From an uncultured Alphaproteobacteria bacterium (GTDB lineage Bacteria; Pseudomonadota; Alphaproteobacteria; Rickettsiales; CAIJLX01), in contig CAIJLX010000057.1 in NCBI GenBank assembly GCA_903821695.1, forward strand, positions 1 to 47,245: DNA of 47,245 nt, in the 5' to 3' direction. A program made the translations under genes and the position numbers. Below, one piece after another: positions 16,566 to 25,217 of the stretch (the first letter of the stretch is position 1; every line of letters starts with the position of its first letter). A model generated the notes under the pieces. That model was not told the DNA's origin. It made no database searches and was given only the letters and a program-made list of their open reading frames with translations.

Positions 16566-17219
16566 ATGCCAAAAAAAATTCCATTATTGTTGGTTGAAGA
16601 TGAAGAAAATCTCGGCGCTACATTGAAGGAATTATTAGAGGGCGAGCATTATGCCGTCACCTGGGCGAAAGATAAAAAAAATGCGCTGGTGGATATTAAA
16701 GCGATTCCATTTGATATCGCATTGCTCGATGTAAACTTGCCCGATGGCACCGGTTTTCAAGTCGCCGAAAGCTTGCAAAACACCGCGATGATTTTCCTCA
16801 CCGCGATGAGCGACCCCGAGCATCGTGTCCGCGGATTACAACTGGGCGCAGAAGATTATATCGTCAAGCCGTTCCATTTTCAGGAACTCACCCTGCGAAT
16901 TAAAAATGCTTTAAAACGCAAAGATTATATCCAGAGCACCAGCCCGATCGCCCAAATTGGCAGCATAAAAGTCGATTTCACGCGCTTCACATTAAACGAC
17001 AAACCACTCGCCGCGAAAGAGGCAAAGCTCCTTAAACTACTCTATGATCGCCGCGGAAAAGTGGTAAGCCGCGATGAAATTTTAAACCATGTTTGGCCCC
17101 GCGAAACTTACCCCACCGCCCGCACGGTCGATAATTTTATTTCCAAATTGCGCAAATTGCTCGGCCCCGATAGCATCAAAAGCATCCGTAGCGTGGGCTA
17201 TCAATTGAGGGAAGAATGA
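16566..17219 (+). CDS. OmpR-family response regulator of the heme cluster
   Basis: The 217-residue protein has a receiver domain (acid pair E11/D12, phosphoacceptor D55 in LLDVNLPDG, T79, K101 in YIVKPF) and a C-terminal winged helix (DEILNHVWPRE..RTVDNFISKLRKLL...SIRSVGYQL) that binds DNA. The kinase encoded directly upstream is its likely partner. Its stop codon overlaps the hemE start by four bases. The ATG at 16566 was chosen because MPKKIPLLLVEDEE is the normal receiver start; the longer frame would run into the kinase gene. Confidence 0.95.
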   Translation: MPKKIPLLLVEDEENLGATLKELLEGEHYAVTWAKDKKNALVDIKAIPFDIALLDVNLPDGTGFQVAESLQNTAMIFLTAMSDPEHRVRGLQLGAEDYIVKPFHFQELTLRIKNALKRKDYIQSTSPIAQIGSIKVDFTRFTLNDKPLAAKEAKLLKLLYDRRGKVVSRDEILNHVWPRETYPTARTVDNFISKLRKLLGPDSIKSIRSVGYQLREE

Positions 17220-18253
17220 ACTTATTCCAACAAACATTAGAACGAAAAAACAATTCGGGTATTCCGCCTATCTGGTTTATGCGCCAAGCCGGGCGTTATC
17301 ATTCCCATTATCAAAATCTGCGTAAAACACATAGCTTTCTCGATGTCTGCAAAAAACCCGAGGTGAGCGTCGAGGCAGCGTTGGGCCCAGTGCAAGATTT
17401 TGATTACGACGCTGCAATTTTATTTTCTGATATTTTATTCCCACTCGAAGCAATGGGCATCGAACTTGATTTCAACCCCGCTCCCCATCTCGGCCATTTG
17501 CTCCATTCTGTCAGCGATCTAAAATATTACCAAACAGCAAAAGATCCACGCAGCTATTTCAAATTCCAAGCTGATGCCCTTAGACTTCTCAAGCAAAAAT
17601 TACCGACAGAAAAAGGCCTAATCGGTTTCGTCGGCGGCCCGCTCACTATTTATCAATTCGCTGTTTCCGGGTCTGGCAAAAACGAAGGCCCTATCCCCGG
17701 CATTGAGAGCAGCCGCTTCTCCGGCTTCATGGAAAAACTTATTCCATTATTGATCGAAAACATGTTGGTACAAGCGGAAGCCGGCATTGACTGCATCGCC
17801 ATTCTCGATAGCTGCGCCGGTAAAATTTCGAAACAGGACTATTGGGATATTTATTTGCCCTACCTCTCCCGCCTCATTTGCGCCTTCAAAGGCCAAATGC
17901 CTCATATTCAATTGGTGTATTATTCCAAAGGCACCCACGCCGAATATTGGGATTGCTTGGCGGGTTTACCAATTGATGGCCTAGGGATCGACCACACTAA
18001 TAACCTCGCCAAAACTCTAAAAGATTATGGTACACGCTATGCGATCCAAGGCAATATCGACCCCGAATGGATGCGCCTGCCATGGGCGCAGTTGAAACCG
18101 AAATTGGAAACTGTTTTCGCGGAAGTAAAAGCACTGCCCCAAGAATGCCGCAAAGGCTGGATTTGCGGGCTTGGACACGGCATTCTGCCGGATGTGCCGG
18201 AAGCAAATGTGAAGCAATTTGTGACATTGGTGCGCGAGTTCTTTGGCAGGTAG
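17216..18253 (+). CDS. hemE: Uroporphyrinogen decarboxylase
   Basis: HemE removes four carboxyl groups from uroporphyrinogen III to give coproporphyrinogen III. The 345-residue protein opens with the active-site block PPIWFMRQAGRYHSHY (R23 and R27 in the usual substrate-binding positions), has ILFSDILFPLEAMG with the catalytic aspartate, and the GNIDPEWM and CGLGHGILPDVPEANV blocks near the C-terminus. It overlaps the regulator gene by four bases. Confidence 0.97.
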   Translation: MNLFQQTLERKNNSGIPPIWFMRQAGRYHSHYQNLRKTHSFLDVCKKPEVSVEAALGPVQDFDYDAAILFSDILFPLEAMGIELDFNPAPHLGHLLHSVSDLKYYQTAKDPRSYFKFQADALRLLKQKLPTEKGLIGFVGGPLTIYQFAVSGSGKNEGPIPGIESSRFSGFMEKLIPLLIENMLVQAEAGIDCIAILDSCAGKISKQDYWDIYLPYLSRLICAFKGQMPHIQLVYYSKGTHAEYWDCLAGLPIDGLGIDHTNNLAKTLKDYGTRYAIQGNIDPEWMRLPWAQLKPKLETVFAEVKALPQECRKGWICGLGHGILPDVPEANVKQFVTLVREFFGR

Positions 18254-18319
18254 TTCTACTCCTGGGCGACAACTCTCAAGAAAGTCGCCAAACACCGATT
18301 AATTTAGTAAAAGAGATTA

Positions 18320-19585
18320 ATGCTCGGCGGTTTAAACCCACTCAAAGAACAAGCGACTATTATCGGCGGCGGCATCTCGGGCATGCTTGCAGCCTATTAT
18401 CTCGGCGATCGCGGATTCGAAGTGTCGCTGCACGAAAAGGGCCCTTGGGTCGGCGGGCTTTTAGATACCACCCATTATTCCTATGGCATGGTCGAACAAT
18501 CCGCCCATTCGATTCGCGCCTCCAAACCCGTGTTGCAGCTATGTGCCGATATTGGTGTTGAACTAACACCACTTAAAGGCAGCCAATCTTCTTATATTTT
18601 CCGCGATGGAAAATTGCATCGCATGCCCCTTTATTTCGGCGAGACATTAGCAATGATCGCGCGGATGGTCAGCCGGCCGAAGGTGGGCGAAAAGAAAACA
18701 CTAGAAGAGTTTGGCCTACGCCATATGGGAAAACCGGCAACCGATTACTTACTCGCCCCCATGGCCTTCAGCATTTACGGCGCGCGGCCCTCGGAATTAC
18801 AGGTGCCCGAAGCATTTCCGCGCTTCAATTTAGAACCATCCCGCAATTTATTTTCGCACATGCTTGAGCGAAAAATAAAAGGCCGCGGAAGCGCCCCCAT
18901 GGTCGCACCCAAATACGGTATGGGCGATCTAGTCAAAAAACTAGAGGCAGCCCTGCGCACTATGCCCAATGTGGCCCTACATACCCAAAGCGAAGTCACC
19001 TATTTAGAACCCGGCGAAAACCGCATTCTCGCTACGCCCGCTTATATAACAGCGAAATTAATTGCCGATGAAGACCCTTACACTGCTTCATTATTAGCAG
19101 ATGTGAAATATGCACCATTGATCACAGTCACCGTGTTTCTCGAGCGCGATTCCATGCGGCATTTCCCCAATGGCATGGGGGTATTGATCCCGGAAGTAGA
19201 ACAAATTCCTATTCTTGGCATATTATTTAATTCTTCCAACTTTGAAGGCCGAGTAGTTGATATTGGCATCGAATCTCTCACGGTATTATGTAGCGGAACA
19301 CCGCATCCGGAATTAATCGATAAAGATGATACGGAAATTGAAGCTCTTATTACTGACGCGTTGGATAAAGTTTTAGGCCTCAAACAACCGCCGCTTAAGA
19401 TGCATATCACCCGCTGGGAAAAAGCCATTCCGCTTTATAACGCCCATCTCGCACTGGCGCAGCAGCGTGCACGCGAAGGCTGGGGCGCATTGCTGGGCAA
19501 CGTATTGTTCGGCAATTATACGGGCCAAGTTTCCATCCGTGGGTTGATTGAAGATAGTCTGCATTTTACAGAGAATGAGGCATAA
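18320..19585 (+). CDS. hemY: FAD-dependent protoporphyrinogen oxidase (HemY type)
   Basis: This enzyme oxidises protoporphyrinogen IX to protoporphyrin IX using FAD and oxygen. The 421-residue protein has an N-terminal dinucleotide fold GGGISG (16-21) with HEKGPWVGG, a central YGMGDLVKKLE segment, and a C-terminal stretch (GVLIPEVEQIPILGILFNSSNFEGR, later HITRWEKAIPLYN and GNYTGQVSIRGLIEDSL) characteristic of the HemG/HemY PPO family. Adjacent hemE supports the role. It is slightly shorter than typical members. Many Alphaproteobacteria use HemJ instead. A different amine-oxidase family member is possible but less likely. A 66-base gap with a weak hairpin (18265-18289) separates it from hemE. 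Confidence 0.85.
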   Translation: MLGGLNPLKEQATIIGGGISGMLAAYYLGDRGFEVSLHEKGPWVGGLLDTTHYSYGMVEQSAHSIRASKPVLQLCADIGVELTPLKGSQSSYIFRDGKLHRMPLYFGETLAMIARMVSRPKVGEKKTLEEFGLRHMGKPATDYLLAPMAFSIYGARPSELQVPEAFPRFNLEPSRNLFSHMLERKIKGRGSAPMVAPKYGMGDLVKKLEAALRTMPNVALHTQSEVTYLEPGENRILATPAYITAKLIADEDPYTASLLADVKYAPLITVTVFLERDSMRHFPNGMGVLIPEVEQIPILGILFNSSNFEGRVVDIGIESLTVLCSGTPHPELIDKDDTEIEALITDALDKVLGLKQPPLKMHITRWEKAIPLYNAHLALAQQRAREGWGALLGNVLFGNYTGQVSIRGLIEDSLHFTENEA

Positions 19586-20328
19586 TGTTCCGCCCCGATG
19601 TCACCGATCTGCACAGTTTTTACAGCACCCCCTTGGGCATGGCGACCTGCCGCGCACTGCGTTGGGCCATCCGCCAATTGCTGCCAAGTAAACCAGAAAA
19701 CACCGTGCAACAAATGATCGGCCTCGGTTACGCGCTGCCCTATCTGCTGCCATTTTTGGAACAAGATAAAAACCGCATCGGCGCCGTAATGCCAGCCGGT
19801 CAAGGCGTCATCCATTGGCCACGCAATAATACGGATAACCTCACTGTCCTCGCCGAAGAAACCGAATTGCCTTTCCATAACCAAAGCATCGATAAAACCC
19901 TCATCATCCACTCGCTTGAATTCACCGACATGGAATTATTCTTGCCCGAACTCTGGCGCATTCTCTCCCCAGGCGGACAAGCCCTATTCATCGTGCCGAG
20001 TCGCACCGGATGTTGGAGCCGCGCCGAAAAAACGCCCTTCGGCCACGGCAGACCCTATAGCGCCATGCAGTTGGAAAAAGCGTTGAAGGAAGCCTTCTTC
20101 ATCCCTGTCAAAACCACCCACGCTTTGTTCATGCCGCCCACGCAAATAAGAGGTTTGCTGCATTTTTCGCGATTATTAGAGCGCATCGGGCATTTTCTGG
20201 GCCTGCCATTTGGCGGTGTGGTGATGGTGCTTGCCGAAAAACGCGTGCATGCGCCGATAAATGGCCTAAAAAAGCCCGCTTTTGTGCCTGGACCTGCTCG
20301 TGCAGCGATAGGATTGCGTCGAGATTAA
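19585..20328 (+). CDS. SAM-dependent methyltransferase, alphaproteobacterial type
   Basis: The 247-residue protein begins with the characteristic FYSTPLGMATCRALRWAIRQL block, then a reduced SAM motif (MIGLGYALPYLLPFL), the NLTVLAEETELPF stretch, IDKTLIIHSLEFT and the LSPGGQALFIVP turn, and ends with TPFGHGRPYS and LFMPPTQIRGLLH. I recognise this arrangement from alphaproteobacterial class I methyltransferases often placed near gloB; the substrate is not known. Motif I lacks the usual GxGxG spacing, reading GLGYALP. It overlaps the oxidase gene by one base (TAATG), so it belongs to the heme transcript here. Confidence 0.8.
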   Translation: MFRPDVTDLHSFYSTPLGMATCRALRWAIRQLLPSKPENTVQQMIGLGYALPYLLPFLEQDKNRIGAVMPAGQGVIHWPRNNTDNLTVLAEETELPFHNQSIDKTLIIHSLEFTDMELFLPELWRILSPGGQALFIVPSRTGCWSRAEKTPFGHGRPYSAMQLEKALKEAFFIPVKTTHALFMPPTQIRGLLHFSRLLERIGHFLGLPFGGVVMVLAEKRVHAPINGLKKPAFVPGPARAAIGLRRD

Positions 20329-20350
20329 TTTCCCGATATAAGTGCCAGAT

Positions 20351-21106
20351 ATGAACAAAATGCAGGCTGAAAAAGTTAATTTATTTTATGGTGCGAAACA
20401 GGCATTGTTTGATGTCTCGCTTAACATCCAGAAAAACCGCGTTACCTCGCTGATCGGCCCTTCCGGCTGCGGAAAATCCACATTCTTGCGCACGTTAAAC
20501 CGCATGAATGACACAATCGCCGGCTGCCGCATTCAAGGAAAAACCACACTCGATAATGCCGATATTTATGATCCGAAAGTGGATGTAGTTCTCTTGCGCC
20601 AACGTGTTGGCATGGTGTTTCAAAAACCAAACCCATTCCCCAAATCGATTTATGAAAACGTGGCCTATGGCCCCAAAATTCATAGCCTAACAAATACTAA
20701 AGCTGAACTCGATGCGTTGGTTGAATCATCGCTTAAAAAAGCGGGCCTCTGGAACGAAGTGAAGGATCGCCTGCAAGAATCCGGTGTGTCGCTTTCCGGT
20801 GGCCAGCAGCAACGCCTCTGCATTGCTCGCACGATTGCGATTAATCCGGAAGTGGTGTTGATGGATGAGCCTTGTTCAGCACTAGACCCCATCGCAACCG
20901 GCATCGTGGAAGAGCTGATCGGCGAGCTGAAACATAATTATACGATCGTGATCGTGACCCACTCCATGGCGCAGGCGCAGCGTGTGTCGGACCTAACGGC
21001 ATTCTTCCATCTCGGCAAAATAATCGAAACTGGCGAAACACGCGAATTGTTCAGCAAACCCCAGCAAAAACAAACGGCGGATTACATCCAGGGCAAGTTT
21101 GGTTGA
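20351..21106 (+). CDS. pstB: Phosphate import ATP-binding protein PstB
   Basis: PstB powers the PstSCAB phosphate ABC transporter. From the ATG at 20351 (a GTG nine bases upstream is possible) the product has 251 residues with Walker [10 protein letters not shown] (36-44), the PstB-type [15 protein letters not shown]-loop segment, signature LSGGQQQR, Walker [13 protein letters not shown] and the switch histidine in IVTHSMAQA. It is the only pst gene here: pstS, pstC and pstA are absent upstream and phoU is absent between it and phoB. Confidence 0.95.
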   Translation: MNKMQAEKVNLFYGAKQALFDVSLNIQKNRVTSLIGPSGCGKSTFLRTLNRMNDTIAGCRIQGKTTLDNADIYDPKVDVVLLRQRVGMVFQKPNPFPKSIYENVAYGPKIHSLTNTKAELDALVESSLKKAGLWNEVKDRLQESGVSLSGGQQQRLCIARTIAINPEVVLMDEPCSALDPIATGIVEELIGELKHNYTIVIVTHSMAQAQRVSDLTAFFHLGKIIETGETRELFSKPQQKQTADYIQGKFG

Positions 21107-21188
21107 TGCTTGGGTTAAAGCCGTGTATTATGGCCGTGACAACATCAAAATAACTTGCTAACATCTTGGTAATTAGAGGGTTTTTTAA

Positions 21189-21902
21189 ATGAAAGAATCG
21201 GTCGCAAAACCTTTAATCCTTGTCGTTGAGGATGAAAGCGCAATCGTTACAATGCTGAAATACAATCTGGAGCATAATGGCTTCCGGGTAAATGTCGCAA
21301 CCGATGGCGAAGAAGCCATGATGGCTGTTGACGAACAAAAACCAGATTTGATTTTGTTGGACTGGATGCTTCCTTCCATTTCCGGCGTGCAAGTGTGCGA
21401 ACGTTTGCGCATTAAAGATAACACCCGCCTAATCCCAATCATTATGCTCACCGCCCGTGGCGAAGAGAGCGATCGTATTCGCGGTCTCGATAGTGGCGCG
21501 GATGATTACATGACAAAACCTTTCTCACCCAATGAGCTTGTTGCACGAATTAATGCACTATTGCGCCGTACACGGCCGGTGTTTGCATCGAAATCATTAA
21601 GTTTCGGCGGTATCACGGTCGATTTGAATACCCATCGCGTGAGCATCGGCAAAGAAGATGTGCATTTAGGCCCAACCGAATTCCGCCTGCTCTGCCACTT
21701 CCTCGAAACACCAAACCAAGTGTTCTCGCGCGAGCAATTGCTCGATGCAGTCTGGGGCTATGATATTTATGTCGAACTGCGCACCGTCGATGTGCATGTT
21801 CGCCGTTTGCGCAAATCTCTGGGCGATACGAAAAAAGGCCTCGATGACATCATCAAAACCTTACGTTCTGTCGGTTATGTGATGGAAGCGTTGCCGAAAT
21901 GA
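21189..21902 (+). CDS. phoB: Phosphate regulon response regulator PhoB
   Basis: PhoB activates phosphate-starvation genes. The 237-residue protein has a receiver domain (acid pair E14/D15, phosphoacceptor D58 in LLDWMLPSISG, LTARGEES, K in MTKPF) and a winged-helix output domain (LGPTEFRLLCHFLE, FSREQLLDAVWG, RTVDVHVRRLRKSL). Its closeness to pstB and the PhoB-like spacing of the WMLP and GPTEFRLL blocks favour PhoB over another OmpR-family member. GAGGG precedes the start by nine bases. No phoR kinase is adjacent. It overlaps the next gene by four bases. Confidence 0.9.
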   Translation: MKESVAKPLILVVEDESAIVTMLKYNLEHNGFRVNVATDGEEAMMAVDEQKPDLILLDWMLPSISGVQVCERLRIKDNTRLIPIIMLTARGEESDRIRGLDSGADDYMTKPFSPNELVARINALLRRTRPVFASKSLSFGGITVDLNTHRVSIGKEDVHLGPTEFRLLCHFLETPNQVFSREQLLDAVWGYDIYVELRTVDVHVRRLRKSLGDTKKGLDDIIKTLRSVGYVMEALPK

Positions 21903-22909
21903 TCGAAGCAACCGGACATTCATTTGCAGCATGGGCTGGCTTTATTGCATTCGTTGTGGCCGTGCTAGCGGTCGACCTTGGCTTTTTTAGCAAGGGTAAA
22001 GCAAAAATCCCTGTTCCCGAAGCACTCTGGCGCAGCTTTGGGTTCCTTGTTCTCGCCCTCATTTTCGGCGCGGGCGTCTATCACTTTGAAGGCCCGCAAA
22101 AAGGCACCGAATTCTTCACCGGTTATCTCATCGAGCTTTCCTTAAGTGTTGATAATATTTTCGTCTTCATCCTCATCTTCAGCCATTTCGCTGTTCCTGC
22201 GCAACTCCAGCACCGCGTCTTATTCTGGGGTATTTTAGGTGCACTCGTCATGCGCGGCATTATGATTGGCGCGGGCACTGCGTTGATCGATCATTTTGAA
22301 TGGATCATCTATGTATTCGGCGGGTTCCTGATCTTTAGCGGCATTAAAATGCTGATGGCGGCGGATGCCGAACCAGACATGGAAAATAACCGCGTAATCG
22401 CCTTTATGCGTAGCCGCTTCCGCATTACGCAGAACTTCGTCGGTAATAAATTCTTCGTTATCCAGAAAGGCAAACGCTATATCACCCCTTTATTTGTGGT
22501 GCTGGTATTGATCGAGATTTCGGACCTCGTTTTCGCCATTGATTCGATTCCCGCTATTTTCGCCATCACGCGTGATCCGTTCATCGTCTTCACCTCGAAC
22601 GTATTTGCAATTCTCGGTCTGCGTTCACTCTATTTCGCGCTGGCTGGCATCATCCACCGCTTCCATTATCTCAAATACGGCCTTTCATTAGTGCTCGTTC
22701 TAATCGGCACAAAAATGCTGGTTAACGGCTGGTATAAGGCGCATATCATTGAAACTTCGCACGCCCTGCTCGGCACCGCTGCATTATTGCTTGGCTCAGT
22801 AATCCTGTCCCTCTGCAAAACCAGCGACAAGAAAACAGCACCGTTTACGGGCTGGGTTCCAGGTAGCGACGAAAAGAAGAAAAAAGCAAAACGGAAAAAG
22901 AAAAAATAA
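21899..22909 (+). CDS. TerC/Alx-family membrane protein
   Basis: TerC-family proteins are multi-pass inner-membrane proteins; characterised members (Alx, MntP-like roles) export manganese or metallate secreted enzymes. The 336-residue protein has about nine hydrophobic segments and the family's paired acidic motifs: ELSLSVDNIFVFI and EISDLVFAIDSIPAIFAIT. The C-terminus is a basic tail of almost only lysines (about the last 15 residues). The ATGA overlap with phoB suggests co-transcription, which ties it to phosphate control by inference only. No clear metal riboswitch lies upstream because the start is inside phoB. Confidence 0.92.
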   Translation: MIEATGHSFAAWAGFIAFVVAVLAVDLGFFSKGKAKIPVPEALWRSFGFLVLALIFGAGVYHFEGPQKGTEFFTGYLIELSLSVDNIFVFILIFSHFAVPAQLQHRVLFWGILGALVMRGIMIGAGTALIDHFEWIIYVFGGFLIFSGIKMLMAADAEPDMENNRVIAFMRSRFRITQNFVGNKFFVIQKGKRYITPLFVVLVLIEISDLVFAIDSIPAIFAITRDPFIVFTSNVFAILGLRSLYFALAGIIHRFHYLKYGLSLVLVLIGTKMLVNGWYKAHIIETSHALLGTAALLLGSVILSLCKTSDKKTAPFTGWVPGSDEKKKKAKRKKKK

Positions 22910-22918
22910 TCACTTCTC

Positions 22919-23008
22919 GTCATCACCTGAATCGCATAGCGATTCTAAGGTGATCCAGAGGTGGGTGGATTCCCCTAGAATTTGCAAAGAGTAAATTCGG
23001 GGAATGAC
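22919..23008. repeat. REP-like palindrome pair between convergent genes
   Basis: Two hairpins face each other, with GTCAT at both outer edges. Hairpin 1 (22922-22954): ATCACCT and GAATCGC pair with GCGATTC and AGGTGAT, with a TA bulge on the 3' side. Hairpin 2 (22969-23005): ATTCCCC and GAATTT pair with AAATTC and GGGGAAT, with a TA bulge on the 5' side. The two are inverted copies of one plan with different stem sequences. Lying between the TerC gene and the convergent Hpt-like gene, the pair may also end transcription in both directions. Confidence 0.8.
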
Positions 23009-23021
23009 AGAATGAGAAGGC

Positions 23022-23501
23022 TTATTTCTCGCCAATACGCTCAAGCTCTTTGAGCAGTTCAAGCGCCACAGGATCCGACATACTACGGATGTTCTTCTTG
23101 AAAATAATCCGCAATGCATCCAAATGCGCCTTCATACAGGCCTGAATATGCGTATTTAATGGTTTGCCTGCAATTTCTTTGCAGTAATAAAACAGCTGGT
23201 TCGCAAAAGCTGTGGCGAGTGGATAACCATACATTCCCGCGTTGCATTTGATGCTGAAGGCCTGGGCGTAAATACTATCTAAAATTGGCTCAATGGTTTC
23301 ACCAGGCACAACCGTGCCAAGTTGCCCGAGCATTTTTTCGACCATTTCGACCATGTCATGCAGCACATCATCCTGTTTCTCAGCAATGTATTCTGCATAG
23401 ACCTTCTCAGCCGCCGCAATGCGCTTTTCATTAAAATATTCTTCCGGTTTTTTGCCGAAATACTGGTCAAAATCATAGGCAGGGAGAAATACATCGGTCA
23501 T
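23022..23501 (-). CDS. Hpt-like four-helix protein lacking the phosphoacceptor His
   Basis: The 159-residue soluble protein is predicted mostly helical. The stretch QAFSIKCNAGMYGYPLATAF (about residues 80-99) matches the Hpt pattern AHxIKGxxGxFGYP, but the phosphorylated histidine position is F82 and the following KG is KC. The gene overlaps the CheY-like regulator upstream by four bases, the usual setting for an Hpt partner. I infer a pseudo-Hpt that binds a receiver without phosphotransfer. The family is not otherwise recognised, and the Hpt relation rests on one motif and the context. Confidence 0.6.
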   Translation of the reverse strand: MTDVFLPAYDFDQYFGKKPEEYFNEKRIAAAEKVYAEYIAEKQDDVLHDMVEMVEKMLGQLGTVVPGETIEPILDSIYAQAFSIKCNAGMYGYPLATAFANQLFYYCKEIAGKPLNTHIQACMKAHLDALRIIFKKNIRSMSDPVALELLKELERIGEK

Positions 23502-23992
23502 GGCTTCATATCCTCCGCTCGCTTAAATTTACCATCCGGTGCATTCTCGCGCTTGCGGCGACGGTCCGGCCCCGCATATTCTTCCGCCGTAATAAACTGA
23601 CGCGGATGTTGGATCGACGACAGTAGACGCTTAGAAAGCTCCGACGCCGAAAAAGGCTTCGCCAAAAATTCATTTACGCCCGCATCCCGCGCATATTGCA
23701 CATCTTCGAGCGATGTACGCCCCGTAAACATCAACACCGGCGCATAGCGATTCGGTGGCGGCACCAACGTGCGCAAATAACGCACGAATTCGATACCCGA
23801 CATCGGCTTCATTTCCCAATCGGTCAGAATAATTTTGAAATTGCGCTCGAGTGATCGCTCCAGCGCAATACGACCATTGGCAGCCGTTGTTACATTCGTA
23901 AACCCAAGCGAGCGCAGCACCTGTTTTACCAGATCACTCAAACCCGCATCATCCTCCACCAAGAGGACGGGAAATTTATCGAGACTTAGCAT
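23498..23992 (-). CDS. CheY-like single-domain response regulator
   Basis: From the ATG at 23992 the product has 164 residues: a receiver domain (acid pair E13/D14, phosphoacceptor D58 in LTDWEMKPMSG, TGRTS, K in LAKPFSASEL) and a C-terminal tail with a GPDRRRKR motif common on alphaproteobacterial stand-alone receivers. There is no output domain, so it acts through a protein partner. It overlaps the AmpG-like gene by 17 bases and the Hpt-like gene by four. The longer in-frame extension is encoded inside the transporter gene and was rejected. Confidence 0.9.
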   Translation of the reverse strand: MLSLDKFPVLLVEDDAGLSDLVKQVLRSLGFTNVTTAANGRIALERSLERNFKIILTDWEMKPMSGIEFVRYLRTLVPPPNRYAPVLMFTGRTSLEDVQYARDAGVNEFLAKPFSASELSKRLLSSIQHPRQFITAEEYAGPDRRRKRENAPDGKFKRAEDMKP

Positions 23993-25217
23993 ATCGCGAT
24001 AACATAACGAGCAATATGAGGCCTGGCAAGGCGGCAACAGTCGTGAACGCGAAAAACCAAACCCAGCCCAGCGATTGCGCGAGAATACCGGAGCCCGCCG
24101 AAAGCCATGTACGGCCAGCCGACGCCAGCGAACTTAACAGCGCATATTGCGTTGCCGTATATTCTATCCGACATAGACTACTCAAATAAGCCACAAACGC
24201 CGCCGTACCCATTCCACCACATAAATTCTCTGCCGTTATGGCAAGGGTCAGCCAGGCTTCATCTGCTCCCTTCATCGCAAGCACAACCAACAGCCCATTT
24301 GAAAGCATCTGCAGCACGCCACACAACATTAGTGCTGAGAACAACTGCATCCGTGCAATAATCAGGCCACCTAAAAATGTACCGAACAAGGTTGCAGCCA
24401 GCCCATAGGTTTTCACAATCGTTGCAATCGTCGTTTTGGTAAATCCAACTTCGATCAGGAACGGCCCTGTCATCACGCCCGCAAGTGCGTCGCCTAATTT
24501 AAACGCCATCACGAATAATAAAATTAGCCACCAGCCCTTATGCGTCGTGAAATCATGGAACGGCTCAACCACCGCCCGCCGCATCCATTCCATAATATTG
24601 CTATGCGAGGTGCGGGTTACTTTTCTAGGCTCCGGCCGCGAAATCAATATTGCACCGCCAGCTGCCACCAAGCCCGCCATCACCACATAAACGACGCTCC
24701 ACGGCAACACCTCCGCCATAAGCAGTGCGCCGGCCCCTGAAAGCAACATCCCAACGCGATAACCAAATACAATCGCCGCTGCACCTGCACCGCGCTCTTC
24801 CGCTGGCAATAATTCCACACGATAGGCATCAATAACCGTGTCTTGTGTGGCGGAAGCAATCGCAACAATGAGCGCGAGCAATGCAAAAAAACCTGTATGC
24901 AGCGCCGGATGAATTGTGGCCATGCCAAGTAATGCAAGCACTAGTACCAGCTGACTAAGTATAAACCACGCACGTCGCCGCCCCCACCGGCCAATCAAAG
25001 GCAACTCCAAATGATCAACCAACGGCGCCCATAAAAATTTCAGCGCATAAGGCGTTCCCACCATCGCAAAAAACCCGATCGCCGCTTTGCTAACTCCAAC
25101 TTCCGTGAGCCAAATGCTCACCGTTGAGCCTGTCAGCGCGAGTGGTAGGCCGGAAAGTATGCCCAGCAAAAACACCAGCAACACCCGCGGCTGCGTATAG
25201 ATTTTAATTACCCGCAT
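23976..25217 (-). CDS. ampG: AmpG-like MFS permease
   Basis: AmpG imports GlcNAc-anhydro-muropeptides for cell-wall recycling. The 413-residue protein has about 12 hydrophobic helices. The segments LLGILSGLPLALTGSTVSIWL (opening helix), VGTPYALKFLWAPLVDHLELP and GRRRAWFILSQL match the AmpG branch of the major facilitator family closely. It overlaps dprA by 10 bases. A related muropeptide or siderophore MFS permease is an alternative, but the KFLWAPLVD block favours AmpG. Confidence 0.85.
   Translation of the reverse strand: MRVIKIYTQPRVLLVFLLGILSGLPLALTGSTVSIWLTEVGVSKAAIGFFAMVGTPYALKFLWAPLVDHLELPLIGRWGRRRAWFILSQLVLVLALLGMATIHPALHTGFFALLALIVAIASATQDTVIDAYRVELLPAEERGAGAAAIVFGYRVGMLLSGAGALLMAEVLPWSVVYVVMAGLVAAGGAILISRPEPRKVTRTSHSNIMEWMRRAVVEPFHDFTTHKGWWLILLFVMAFKLGDALAGVMTGPFLIEVGFTKTTIATIVKTYGLAATLFGTFLGGLIIARMQLFSALMLCGVLQMLSNGLLVVLAMKGADEAWLTLAITAENLCGGMGTAAFVAYLSSLCRIEYTATQYALLSSLASAGRTWLSAGSGILAQSLGWVWFFAFTTVAALPGLILLVMLSRYAKSR

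Noticed and set aside
18265-18289. GGCGAC/GTCGCC hairpin between hemE and hemY
   Set aside because: Six-base stem with a 13-base loop and no T tract; too weak to call a terminator or regulatory element.
18067-18561. 164-codon plus-strand frame bridging hemE and hemY
   Set aside because: Overlaps both conserved genes in another frame; composition unlike a protein and no start signal.
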